Assembly (NCBI RefSeq): GCF_000189635.1
Contig: NW_002476477.1
Span: forward strand, 124,001 to 188,000
From: Tetrahymena thermophila SB210
Lineage: Eukaryota; Ciliophora; Oligohymenophorea; Hymenostomatida; Tetrahymenidae
Direction of reading: 5' to 3'
Length of the DNA: 64,000 bases
Shown here in pieces: positions 24,986 to 37,500 of this stretch; positions within the stretch are counted from its first letter, which is position 1; every line of letters begins with the position of its first letter. The translations under genes were made by a program, and so were the position numbers. The notes beneath the pieces are model-generated. The model made no database searches. It had not been told where the DNA came from and saw only the letters and a list, made by a program, of their open reading frames with translations.

Positions 24986-27900
24986 TCAAATAATTGATTT
25001 TTTAACTTGTTTAGCACTGTTTTTTTTATCTTTGAGTGATTTTATGTTTTTTAAGACATTTTTGTAATTAAATTAAGGAAAGAAGTAAATGAAATTTTCA
25101 ATTTTATCAAAATCCCAATATAAATTAGATTCATTCCAAATTTTTTTTGAGTGTTGATTGTTAATTTTCTATTATGAACACTACTAATCGTGGAATTTAT
25201 TGCAACTTAGTTACCCACTTTATATAGTATTTAATGGGGCAAAACCATTTCCTATACAAATATTATCACAACTTAATTCAGATTTTTTATTTGGATTGTA
25301 AATTTGATGGTGAGATTCTATTTCTCTAATACTTTCTAAGTAAGTTAAATGTTTTTAAAATTAACTTTATTTTTTCATGGTTTATTGGCTGTTCATTGAT
25401 TTCAAGCTTTAATCATGCTTAAGGGAATTCGATGGTTATAATGTTGAATATTAGCTTAATTCAGATGTATTTTTTGAACTACTATTCATATTTAAAATTT
25501 TTTCATCTATATTTAGTGTTAATGACTTTTCTTCTTGATATGGTTTTTTTTAATTCTAATCTATTTTATCATGGTTACTGGTTAAGTCTTCTTATTTTTC
25601 AAAACTTTTTCTTTGTTATTTTATTAAGCTTATCCTTGTCTTATAACTTTATCTTTTATTAAGTATATTAGAGGGAAAATTCTTAGTTTATTCAAATGTA
25701 TTTTCACCCTAAATTATATATTTTTTAAATTAAAGATTAATTGATTTAAACGCCTTTAAATAATCAAAATAATTGGATTATTTGAATTTATATAAAAAAT
25801 TCTTTTTTTTTTTTTGATAAATAAAATAGTTTGTGTTAAAACAATTATTACTTAAATATTTGACTCTTAAGATTCTGATAGCTCTGTTTTAGATTCTTCT
25901 TTATTATATTTTTATTTATTATATGTTTTATAAGAGCTATTTTTATTATTTTATAAAAAAATAGATGTGTCTTCTTCAAATACAGGATTTAGCTGTGATT
26001 AAAAATGCACAAATTCTTGCTCAACTTTATTGCTATCATTTTCATCTTCTTCACCACTTGAAATTATTTGCTGAGTTGGGATATCAATAATTAATCTTTG
26101 ACTCTTTTTAACTCCTCTATTGAGAAAATACCTTTCTTAATTTACTGAAAAGTTACTTTTGGTTGCAATAAAGTAAATAGACTTAAATAAATGAGTTTAA
26201 GGGCAGCTTATAAAATGATGATCTATTTATTTACAAATTAAGCATTAATTTTTTAGAAGCTCTATTTCTTTATTATAAACAATTTTGGATTTTAGTTCTT
26301 AAAATTTTTATAAATCTGCTTAATTTTATTAGATTATCTACTAAAATTTTATGTTTGATATTTTTATTAATAATGTCTTTTGCTAGCATCTTATTACATA
26401 AGGATATGAAATATTTGAAAAAAATTCATATTCTCCCAACAAACGTCCTTCTTTCAAAAAACAAATGGATTTTTCATATTATTGAATTTATGATCCCTTA
26501 TCATATGCATTCATATATTTTAAGCTCCTTTTTTTATTATTTTTAAGAATAGATTAAATTTAATGATTTTTATTTGAATCAGTCTTCTTACTCAAAATTT
26601 GATCGAGATAGATTTTGATAATTTCCATCTAACTATTGCAATATTTCAACTTTTACATTAAAAATGTTAATTAAGAAAAAAAGTAATTAAGAAATTATAA
26701 GTGAAATCGAAAACCTTTTCCAGAAATGATTAAATAGATGAAATATTCTTGAGAATTTTTATCAAATATTTGTACTTCCTAACCCTCTGAATAACATTCT
26801 TCTTCCATTATTTGGTATATATTATATATGGTCTACTAGGATAGATTGTTAAAAATAGAGAATTAGGTAATTATACCCTTGTTTGATTCCATGATCAACT
26901 TATTTCTCATATGAGGACTAAGTTTTTACAAAGTTTGTTTTTCTGCTTCAAATTGAGAAGAAATTTCTTATTCATATTGTTTTATCAAGTGAGAGTTGAT
27001 TGCTCTTTAGAATTCACTAATTATTTAATATAAAAATGTTTATTTAAATTAAATTAAATGATTTAAATACAGATCTATCTTTTTTCTTTTCATAAATCTG
27101 TTCAACAAATTCAGGTCTTTTTGATAGTTCTCTTTTGCGGAGTTGATATCTTAAAATATTTTTCCCAAAGTAATTATATTGTAAGCAAAAACCACGCACG
27201 ATATGAGCATCCAAAAAGATGTAAAAGCGTATTCGTACTTTGTGACGACAGAACTTGAATAAGAATTGCTTAGAGTATAAAAAGCCCAAAGCTATGCTTC
27301 AATATAAATAGTCCACCAGCAATAACCAGGACTTTGTATTTTACCTACATAAATCAAAAATTAGTTAAATAATATATATTTAGGAATTTTATTTACCTAA
27401 ATCAATCCAATTTTCTTGAGTTTGTAATATATTTCTCTCAAAATTACCTAAAGTAGCATATGAACATGCCATCAAATGAACTAATAATAGTATTTGTAGT
27501 AGTTATTTGCAGATTTACATTATATAAGGTTTATGCAAATGCTAAAGGATTAGAAATTCTAATTTACTTAAAATTATCGACATTCCTTTCAGTTTTAGAA
27601 GAAGAGGAAGATGCAACAAAATGTTTATTGTTGGATTAGATGAAGTTTTTCCTTCAAATAATAAAGGCAACACTTCAAAAATAAAATATTCTTTTACATA
27701 TATTCTAAAAATAGTTTTTCTATCAGTAATGAAATCACCTTCGTGGTATGTTGCTGTATTCATTTGCAAAACCATTTCGAAAATCCAAGCTGCTATAGCT
27801 ACATAGTGAAACAAATGTTAAATATCTTATATATCAGCTTTAAAAAACAAAGTCAGAGAAATAGTAAATAAATAAAAGCAATTATAGCAGACTATAAGTG

Positions 27901-29141
27901 CATTGATCAGAATTCTAATTTTATTTTCTGGGTTGAACAAAGGGATGTTCTAAAATATGATAATTATAAATTTCTCTAATTTTTATAAAAAGAGAGGGAA
28001 TAAGTATATAAAATAACTTAATATATTTTTTTATTTTTTTTATGAATAAGTAAACATATCTGATAAATCACCAATTAGATGTCTACTTAAATCTTTCATC
28101 TATCTAAATCTATATAAAAATGAATAATTCATCAGAAAACTCATTAAGAAAGGCTTCATTTTTTTTTGAATTTATTCAGATTTAAGGACTTAAGTTATTG
28201 CTCCATTGTTGGGCTTTTTTTTGAGAACCAAATATTTTTTTGACCTATTTATGTTTAATAAATTAAAGTAAGAAAAAGTGTATAGATTAATTTATTAATA
28301 TTATTTTTTAATTAATTTATTTATTATTAATTTGTTCTAAAAACACTAAATATAATTGATTAAATTTTGTTATTTTTGCTAAAAGAAAATTCTACTTATT
28401 TTAATTAGATAAAAATATCAAACAAAATAGAGAAATAATAGAATAAAACATTTTCTCAAACTAACACTTTTTTAGATAAAATACAAAATGAAAAATACTT
28501 TTTTTGTTTTATTGCACTTTTTGATTGTTCACTATTCTTAGTATTCATCTAGCTTATTTTTTTGTCATTAAATAAATTATATTCTAGGTTTTTATTTAAT
28601 AGAGTTTCTTAAATCTTAACTTTTTTTACTTTTAATTCTTCATCTAAATCACCTTAAATCTACTATGATTAATCTTTATTTTGACCTGAAAACTGCTAAA
28701 GACTATCTTCTAATTCTGGTTTATATTTTTGGACTAATGATTAGTTTTATTTTTTGTATTTTAATAGTTTATAAAAAAATAATCACATTAAACAATGAAA
28801 ATTTAAAAAGTATTTATTTATTTTTGGGAAAGTAATAATAGAAAAATCATCTAGTTAAGTTAAGGATAAAATAATTGTTTTATATTTCATAAATATGTTA
28901 AAATAATTTTTAAAATACTTAGACTATCTGATTAAGACTGCTTTTAAAATGATTTATTCTATAATTAAAGTTATTTGAGTGTAGGCTATTTAGAAGTATT
29001 GAAGTCTATTTCTAGCTCATCCTATTCAGCTACGATAGCAGAAGAAGGTTATTTTAAAGCTATATCAAGATAAGATCTTATATTTATTCCATGCAACTTT
29101 ATTTTAATTTCTTTTTCCTCTTATTCTTAAATTCCTCTCAT
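24986..29141 (-). CDS. CNBD cation channel paralogue B, non-GYG pore
   Basis: Eight exons join in phase: 29141-28919, 28733-28499, 28244-27397, 27344-27071, 27016-26715, 26649-26592, 26527-25852 and 25708-24986, giving 1112 residues. Layout matches paralogue A: soluble N-terminus starting MRGIQEQEKEI, S1-S6, pore WAFYTLSNSYSSSVVTKYE without GYG, C-linker, CNBD with LGEYEFFSNISYPYVIRC, knuckle CLICKQIDHHF...CPQTHLF, acidic linker, and the conserved SNLYWDFDKIENFIYFF near the end. The second exon differs completely from that of A and C but matches D. The intron after the 302-nt exon starts with GTTTTC rather than the usual GTAA, a feature shared only with D. It is probably a plasma- or ciliary-membrane channel; ion and ligand cannot be read from sequence. 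Confidence 0.85.
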
Positions 29142-29775
29142 TATTAATATTTACTTATCTGTCTTTGGTATTATTAATTCTACTAAAAAATTTTTCAGTT
29201 TTTATTATTTTTTTCTAATTTTGTTTCTTTGGAATGTTGAATATAATTTTTTTAATCATAGCAGAAGATTGATATTTATAAGAAATTTATTTTCTCTATT
29301 TTGTTTTTAAATAACAAGCAAAAACTTTTCAATCAATTAGTTCAGAAACATTACATTCTTATTATTTAAATGTTTCATTTATATTTATAATTTTTTGTTC
29401 TATTTTTTATTTCAATTGTTCTTTTTTTTACAATGAATTAAAAATCCTTAATATGATGATGGAGACTAACTTTTAAAATATGATGAAAAATTAAAAATTA
29501 TTTTTTTTTTTTGGTATAATTATAGATTTAAGTAAATTAAAGAAATATATAAATTTAAGTAAAAATATAACAAATTCTAAATACAAAGTTAAATTTTTAT
29601 TAAAATAAAGATATAAAAAAAAAATCTTTTGTGCACAAAATAATTAGTTAGAAATAAAAACACTAATTTGGATAAATATAATATGGAATAATATTGAGTT
29701 GATATTTAACAAATATAAGCTTAGAAAAATAATAATTATTTAATTTTATAAACTAGATTTAGTAGAAAAAATAAG
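29142..29775. other. Intergenic spacer between channels B and C
   Basis: The join of the two duplicated blocks lies in this spacer. It is AT-rich, with homology to about 20245-20411 from about 29600 onwards and no gene. Confidence 0.55.
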
Positions 29776-32700
29776 TCAAATAATTTATTTTTTAATATAT
29801 TTTATAGTGCTTCTTTTCTCTTTTAGCTTTTTGATGTTTTTTAAAACATTTTTAATGTTATATTAAGGAAAGAAATAGATGAAGTTTGCAAATTTATCAA
29901 ATTCCCAATACAAATTTGATCTATTCCAAATTAATTTGAAGACTGCCTCATCAAATTTCAAAGATGAATTCAAATTTAATGAGTTCCGATGTTTGCTAAC
30001 ACTGTATCTTTTTGCTTAAGCTGTATTTTAAGGTATTAACGAATTTCCTCTAAATAAAGTATTTTAGCTTAAATTAGAGTGTCTATATTAATCTTATTGA
30101 ATGCTGTGTTTTACGTCTAGCTCTGGAATACTTTCCAAATAAATTTAGTGTTGATATACATTCTATTTTTTAATAACTTATAAACTGGGCACTTAATTAG
30201 CACTTTTGTTAAAATGTGATTGAGGAAGTGGTGTGGGGTATAGAATTGTCTAGCTTTGATTATATTCTGATAAGTTATTTTAGCTATTATTGAGATGATT
30301 GCTAATGTTTTTTTCATCTGTATTTTAGGTAGTGAACTTTTCTTCATTAACAGACAAATTTCTTATCAAATCTATTTTTTCTTAATGTGCACTGGAATCT
30401 TATCTTTCAATATTCCTTCCCTACTGTTTCATAATGCTGATATTAGATTTAGTACTAGATCTTTTAGTACCCAAATTAGACAGTACGTTCTTAATTTAAG
30501 ATAATACTTCATCGTTTGCTTTTTCTTTTGCCTAATTAATTAAATTTCATTTTAATAATATAGAGAGAAAATTATGTTCAAAATTTAATAAAATAATTTG
30601 GATAAATGGGAAAACAAACAAACAAACAAATAAATAAATATTACCTAACTCTCTTATTCTTACGAATCAGATTGTTCTGATTTTGATTCTTCTTTAGAAA
30701 ATTTAAATTTACTTGCTGGACTTAAATTAGCGCCTTAATTGTTTTATTCTTTAAAAATAGATGTTTCATCGTCCTTTATGTCCTTTATGGCTGAAAGTTG
30801 AGATTAAGTAAAGCCAACTCCTATCTCGATATCATCATTGTTAGATATAATTTATTATGTAGATAATTCTATAATAAATTTTTAAATTTTTTTAGCTCTC
30901 CTGGAGTGATTTTATCTTTCTTGCTTTTAAGAAAAGTTATTTTTAGTGATAAGAAAATAAGGAGATTTAAAAAAGTGAGTTTAGTAGCAGTTTATAAAAT
31001 GATGGTCTTTTTATTTACATATTAAACACTAGCTTTTTAATTATTCGATTTATTTATTAAATAAAACCCTTTACTTTAGTTCCATGAACTTTTAAAAATC
31101 TTATTAATTTTGCATTAATATTTCTTAAAATTTTATATTTGATATTTTTATCAGCACAGTTTTTTGCTGGCATTTTATCACATATGGCAATTCAGTTTTT
31201 GTCAAAAATTCATATTCACCAAATATTTGTCCTTCTTTCAAATAACAAATAGACTTTTAATGTAACTGCATTGTAACACTCTTTTTAAATTTATCTTCAA
31301 TATTCATATTTTTTGGTCTATTTTGTTTATGGTAAAAATATAAACAAAAATCAATAAGATAGTTCATAATTTTTATTACTCTTAAATAGAAGAAATAGAT
31401 TCAAGCTCATCTCCCTCAATTGTTTACAAGACTTCAACTTATATTTTAAAAGAGAGAAAATTATTTTTATTTTTGTATGTTTATTTGTTTATTTATTTAT
31501 TAATTTATTTATTTATATATTTGTTACCTCTTCCTTAAAGTATTAAAAAAACAAAATATTCTTAAGTGTTTTTATCAAATATCTAAATATCTTGACCCTC
31601 TGCATGACATTCTTCCTCCATTATTTAGTATAAGTTTAAAATTGTTTATGGTGATAAATTTTCAAAAAATGAAAATTAAGTAGCAATGTTCTTATTTGAT
31701 TCTATGACTAATTTGTTTCTCATTTGAGGACTTAACTTTTTCAAAGCATCTTTTTCCGCTTCAAACTGAGTTTAAGCTTCCTGTTCGTATTGCTTTACTA
31801 CATGTGAATTGATGGCTCTTTACAGCTCTCTAAAGATTGTTTTAGTTTAAAAAATACATTTTTATTTTAAAAGAAAATATTATTTACAAATCTATCTTCT
31901 TCCTTTTCATATATCTATTTAGTAAATTTAGATCTTTTTTATAATTTTCTTTAGCAGAATTCATTTCTAATAAGATACCCTTCAAAGCCATAAGATTATA
32001 GGCAAAAAATACATAAGAAATAAGCATCCAGAAAGAAGTAAAGGCATATTCATATTATGAGAATACAGAGCTTGAATAAGAACTGCTCAATGTATAAAAA
32101 GCCCAAAGTTGAGCTTCTAAATAGTTAGTCCACCAATAAGAATCTGGCTTTTAGATTTTTCCTGAAATTTAAAGTAGTAAAAAATCATAAAATAATTTAT
32201 TTTATTTCAAATCAATAAATCACCTAAATTAATCCAGTTTTCTTCAATTTATAAAACATTATTTTCAAAATAAGCTAGGGTTGCATATGAGCATGTCATA
32301 AAATGAACTAGAAGAAGAACATACAGCAACTACTTACAAATTTACATTATATAAGGTTTATGGAGATGCTGAAGTATTAGAAACTCTAACTTACTTAAAA
32401 TGATGGACATACCTTTAAGTTTAAGGAGAAGTGGTAGATGTAATAAAATATTAATAGTAGCATTTGAAGAAGTCTTTCCTTCGAAAATTAATGGTAATAC
32501 TTCAAAAAAGAAATATTCTTTGACATATATTCTAAAAATAGTTTTTCTATCAGTGATAAAATCACCCTCATGGTATGTTGCAGTATTCATTTGCAAAAGC
32601 ATCTCAAATATCCAAGCAACTATAGCTATTTAGTGAAACAAATTATGGTATTCTTCGAACTCAGCTTAGAAAAATAAAGTCAAAGAAATAGTAAATAAAT

Positions 32701-33872
32701 AAAAGCAATTGTAAAAAGCAATGAGTCCATTCACACAAATTCTTAGTTTATTTTCTGGATTGAATAAAGGTAAATTTTCAAAAATGAGAATTACAAATTT
32801 TTCTAGCTTTGTTAAAAGCTGCAAAAACATCCAAAGTAAGTTATAAATAGAGGTAAATTTTTTGTTTTATGCAATATAAGTGTATTTATCTGATAAATCG
32901 CCTAATAGTGACCGACTTTTTTCTTTCATTTGCTTAAATCTACCAAATAGAGTAAATTTACTAATGAAATCAACTAAATAATTCTTTATTTTTGAATGCA
33001 TAAATTTGGATTTCTGAGCAGAAGTTAGTATACTTTTTTTCTCTTTTTATTTGATGTGCATAGAATGTTTTTTCTACCTATTATGACTAAAAAATAATAT
33101 TAAACTTATGTTAGTTGCATGTGATAAAAGAAAGATCATTTATTGCATTTACATTCTATTTAGAAATATAATCATTAACAAAGCTCTACTTAACATTTTG
33201 TTAAGTAAAAGAAAAATAAAAAGAATGAACTTCCTTTATTTTTTTAACATTAGTAGATATAGAAATAATTAAGAATTAAAAGTTAATAAATAAATAAGAT
33301 ATTACTAAGCTGATTTTAATGTTTTTATTTGTTATTAGTGCACTTATTTGCTTTAACTTCTCGACTAAGGAGATGACTACCAACTTCTGTTCACTTGATT
33401 TTCATTAATTTTAAAGGTGTCTGCAAATTCATTTTTCTCTTTAGTGCCAGCGTGCCATTAATTTGTCGATTAGTCTTCTATCTAATTAATGATGCTTATT
33501 TTGCTTAGATCAATTTTATCAACTTTTATTATAAAAAATATGCTTAATCATCAAAAAAAAAATATAAATATGTAAAATAGTTAGAAATATAATCTTATAA
33601 TATTTTCTCTATTTAAATAAAATAATTTTTAACATAAATTAATGAATGAATCTGTAAAATCTACCAATAAAAGAAATATCAGATTGCTTTTGTGATACCT
33701 AGAGTTTTAGTGGAGTAGGTAATTAAGACTAATTATTTTTTGTTTCTTGATCATCCTAATCAACGACTAGAATTGAAGATGGCATCTTTTAAGCAATATC
33801 TAGGTAAGATCTTTTATTTTGGCCAGATAACTTAATTTTAATTTATTTTTCAACTTCTTAAAATCCTCTCAT
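29776..33872 (-). CDS. CNBD cation channel paralogue C with in-frame TGA; possible pseudogene
   Basis: Exons corresponding to A are all present and in phase: 33872-33699, 33522-33344, 33086-32224, 32161-31888, 31829-31528, 31437-31380, 31317-30645 and 30531-29776, 1093 codons in all. The second exon has a TGA at 33391-33393, in frame by exon phase and by alignment with A, where the same codon is GGA. Nothing else is broken: splice sites, S1-S6, the pore WAFYTLSSSYSSSVFS, CNBD, Cys/His knuckle and C-terminal SNLYWEFDKFANFIYFF are intact. It could be a young pseudogene, an mRNA that skips or alters exon 2, a product begun at the internal ATG at 33061 (which keeps all membrane and CNBD parts), or a sequencing error. 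Small in-frame insertions against A (9 and 6 nt) suggest selection on the frame persisted after duplication. Confidence 0.7.
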
Positions 33873-34511
33873 TTTTATTTCTACTTATTATCTATCTTAG
33901 CTAGCTAGCTAAATAATTAAAAATTTTTATTTTTTTAATTAGAATTTAATTAGTACTTTAATAACCGTATAAATTCTACATATAAAAAATAAAGATAAAT
34001 AATTTCAGTTTAATTAAAACATAATCAATCCATAACCAATCTCAAATTTAATTTAGAGTTTTCAGCAAGATTATAAAAATAATAAATTATAAAATAGTAT
34101 ATTTGTATTAATCCATTACAAAGCCCATTGATTTAATGAAAAGCTTTCAAAATCTAGTAAAGTGGTATTACTACTTTTTAGAAAGGCATTTATTTTTAAA
34201 TAATTTTTTTAAAGTATTAAAATATTTATAATATTTAATACATTTAATTTTTTAATTTTAGTTTTTAAAAAATTTTTAACTCCCATTCCAAATATATTTA
34301 AAAATTTTAGAATTCATCTTTTGCTCTGATCTTTAACTGAAATATAATATGGTACTTCTTTAAAAAAAAAAAACCATTATTCTAAGAAATCAGATGATTC
34401 CATTTCAATTTTTAAGAGTTTAATTGAATATTAATAAAGTTATTTTAATTTATTGATTAATCTAAAAAAAATAGATTTAAAACGAACTTAATTCATATAA
34501 ATAATACTATT
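33873..34511. other. Intergenic spacer between channels C and D
   Basis: This corresponds to the A-B spacer in the first block and is AT-rich without further genes. It should include the promoter of C. Confidence 0.6.
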
Positions 34512-37500
34512 TCAAATAATTTATTTTTTATTTTGCTTAACAGTGTTTTTTTTATCTTTAATTAATTTTGTATTTTTTAAAACATTTTTATAATTAAATT
34601 CAGGAAAGAAGTAAATAAAATTAGCAATTTTATCAAAATTCCAGTATAAATTAGATTCATTCCAACATTTTTACAAAAGTTAGCTATTAATTTTCATTTA
34701 CGAGCATTAATCGTGATTTTTGTTAAAATGTAATTGTCCACTTTATATCGTATTTAATGGTGTCAAAGTGTTTCCTTTTAAAATATTTTCTTAACTCAAT
34801 TCAGATTTTTTATTTGGATTGTAAATTTAATTATTAGATTCTATTTCTTTAATACTTTCTAAATAAGTTAAATGTTTTTAAAACTAAGTTTATTTTTTTA
34901 GTGCCTATTGGCTTGTCACTTGACTCAAGCTTTTATCACGCATAAGTGAGTTTTATTGCTACAAAGATGAACTTTAGCTTAATTCAGTTGGATTTTTTTA
35001 ACTGCAATTCGTATTTAAAGTCCTTTCATCTATATTTAGTGTTATCGATTTTTCTTCTTAAAAATAATTTCTTTAAATCTAATCTATTTTATCTTGATTA
35101 CTAGTTAAGTCTTCTAATCTTTCCATGCTATTTCTTTATTATTTTAATAGGCTTATTTTAGATTTAATGCTTTATCTTTTGTTAGTTATATTAGTGGGAT
35201 TATTCTTAGCTTATTCAAGTATTTTTTCACCCTAAATTATTTTATGAAAATTAAAAATTTTTATTTTTTTTCTAATATCTATCTTTAAATTCTAACATAA
35301 AAATCAATTTGGATGATTTGAATTAATATCAAAAGATTTTTACACAGATGGATAAATAAATTCATTTAAATTCTTTATTTTAAAATAATTTTTACTTAAA
35401 CTTCTTACTCTTGTGGATCAGAAAACTCAGATTTCGATTCTTCTTTTCTGTATTTTGATTTATTATTAGTTTTATAAGTACCATATTTATTGTTTTATAA
35501 TAAAATAGAGGTCTCTTCTTCTAATACAGGATTTAATTGTGATTAAAAAAAGAAAGGCTCTTATTCTATATTATCATCATAATCATCGTCATCATCATCG
35601 CTTGAAATAACTTGTTTGGTTGGGATATTAATTATTAATCGCTGAGATTTTTTACCTCCTCTATTTTTAAAATACCTTTCTTGATTTACTGAAAACCTCT
35701 TTTTAATGGCAATAAAATATAGAGATTTAAAAAAATGAGTTTAAGGGCAAGATATGAAATGGTGATCTATTTATTTACATATTAAGCATTAATTTTTTAT
35801 AAGCTCTATTTCTTTATTGTAAGTAATTTTAGATTTTAGCTCCATAATTTTTTATAAGTCAGATTAATTTTATTTGATTATCTACTAGAATTTTTTACTG
35901 GATATTTTTATTAATACTGTTTATTGCTAGCACCTTATTACATATGGATAAGACATGTTTGAAAAGAATTCATATTCGCCCAACAAATTTCCTTCTTTCA
36001 AAAAGCAAATTGATTTCTGATATTATTGTATTGAAGAACCTTTATCCTGATTCATATATTTCGAGCTAAATATTTTATTTAAAAATATTAAATTTTAAAA
36101 ATCTTTGTTTAAATCTTACTCAAAATTTTAATTATCCAGATTTTGGTATTTTTCGTCTAACAATTGTAATATTTCAACTTTAATATTTTAAAAGGTTAAT
36201 TAAGAAAATATTTTTACTAAAAAAGGAATTCATAAATATGTAAGTTTAAATAGAAGAAGAAGAGTTAATAAAAATGAGTAGTGCTTTATTCACTTTAAAA
36301 TCTTAAATCATGCATGTTAAAATATTCTTTAAAGTATCAATTGTCAATTATAATATTTTAAATATTTCTCAACAAAAAATCATTTAAATATAAAATTATT
36401 TTCTAAAAATTTTAAATTTAGATTGAAAAAAATAGATAAAAATGAATTAGAAAACCTTTTCCAGAAAAGATTAAATAGATGAAGTATTCTTGAGTATTTT
36501 TATCAAAAATGTGCACATCCTAACCCTCTGAATAGCATTCTTCTTCTATAATTTGGTATAAATTATATATGGTCTGCTAGGATAAATTGTTAAAGATAGA
36601 GAATTAGGAAATTATGCCCTTGCTTGATTCGGTGATCAACTTATTTCTCATATGAGGACTTAGCTTTTTCAGAGTATCTTTTTCTGCTTCAAATTGAGTG
36701 GAAGCTTCTTATTCATATTGTTTTATCAAATGAGAGTTGATTACTCTTTGCAATTCTCTTTTTATTTTAAATAAAAATACTTATTTAAAATTAAATTAAG
36801 TGATTTAAATACAGATCTATCTTCTTTCTTTTCATAAATCTGTTCAACAGATTCAGGTCTTTTTGATAGTTTTCTTTTGCAGAGTTAATGTCTTAAAATA
36901 TTTTTCCCAAATTAATTATATTGTAAGCAAAAACTACGTACGATATGAGCATCCAAAAAGAAGTAAAAGCATATTCATACTTTGAGATGACAGAGCTTGA
37001 ATAAGAATTGCTTAGAGTATAAAATGCCCAAAGTTATGCTTCAATATAAACAGTCCACCAGCAATAACCATTATTTTATATTTTACCTATATAGATAAAA
37101 AAGATTCTTTAAATCATTATCATTTTTGATGAATTTGTTTACTTAAATCAATCCAATTTTCTTAAGTTAGCAAAATACTCCTCTCAAAATTGCCTAAAGT
37201 AGCATATGAACATGCCATCAAATGAACTAATAGTAGTATTTGTAGTAGCTTCTTGCAGATTTACATTACATGAGGTTTATGCAAATGCTGAAGGATGAGA
37301 AATTCTAATTTACTTAATATTATAGACATTCCTTTCAATTTCAGGAGAAGCGGAAGATGCAAGAATATATTTATTGTTGGATTGGTTGAAGTCTTTCCTT
37401 CAAATACTAAAGGCAATACTTCAAAAAAGAAATACTCTTTGACATATATTCTAAAAATAGTTTTTCTATCAGTAATGAAATCACCTTCGTGATATGTTGC

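Larger units (their letters stand above)
20245..29200 (-). repeat. Segmental duplication unit 1 (channels A and B)
   Basis: This block is homologous to 29600-39000 over its whole length. Channel A (20412-24465) corresponds to channel C, and channel B (24986-29141) to channel D. Homology extends about 170 bp beyond the 3' end of A. The offsets between matching stop codons are 9364 bp (A to C) and 9526 bp (B to D). Confidence 0.85.
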
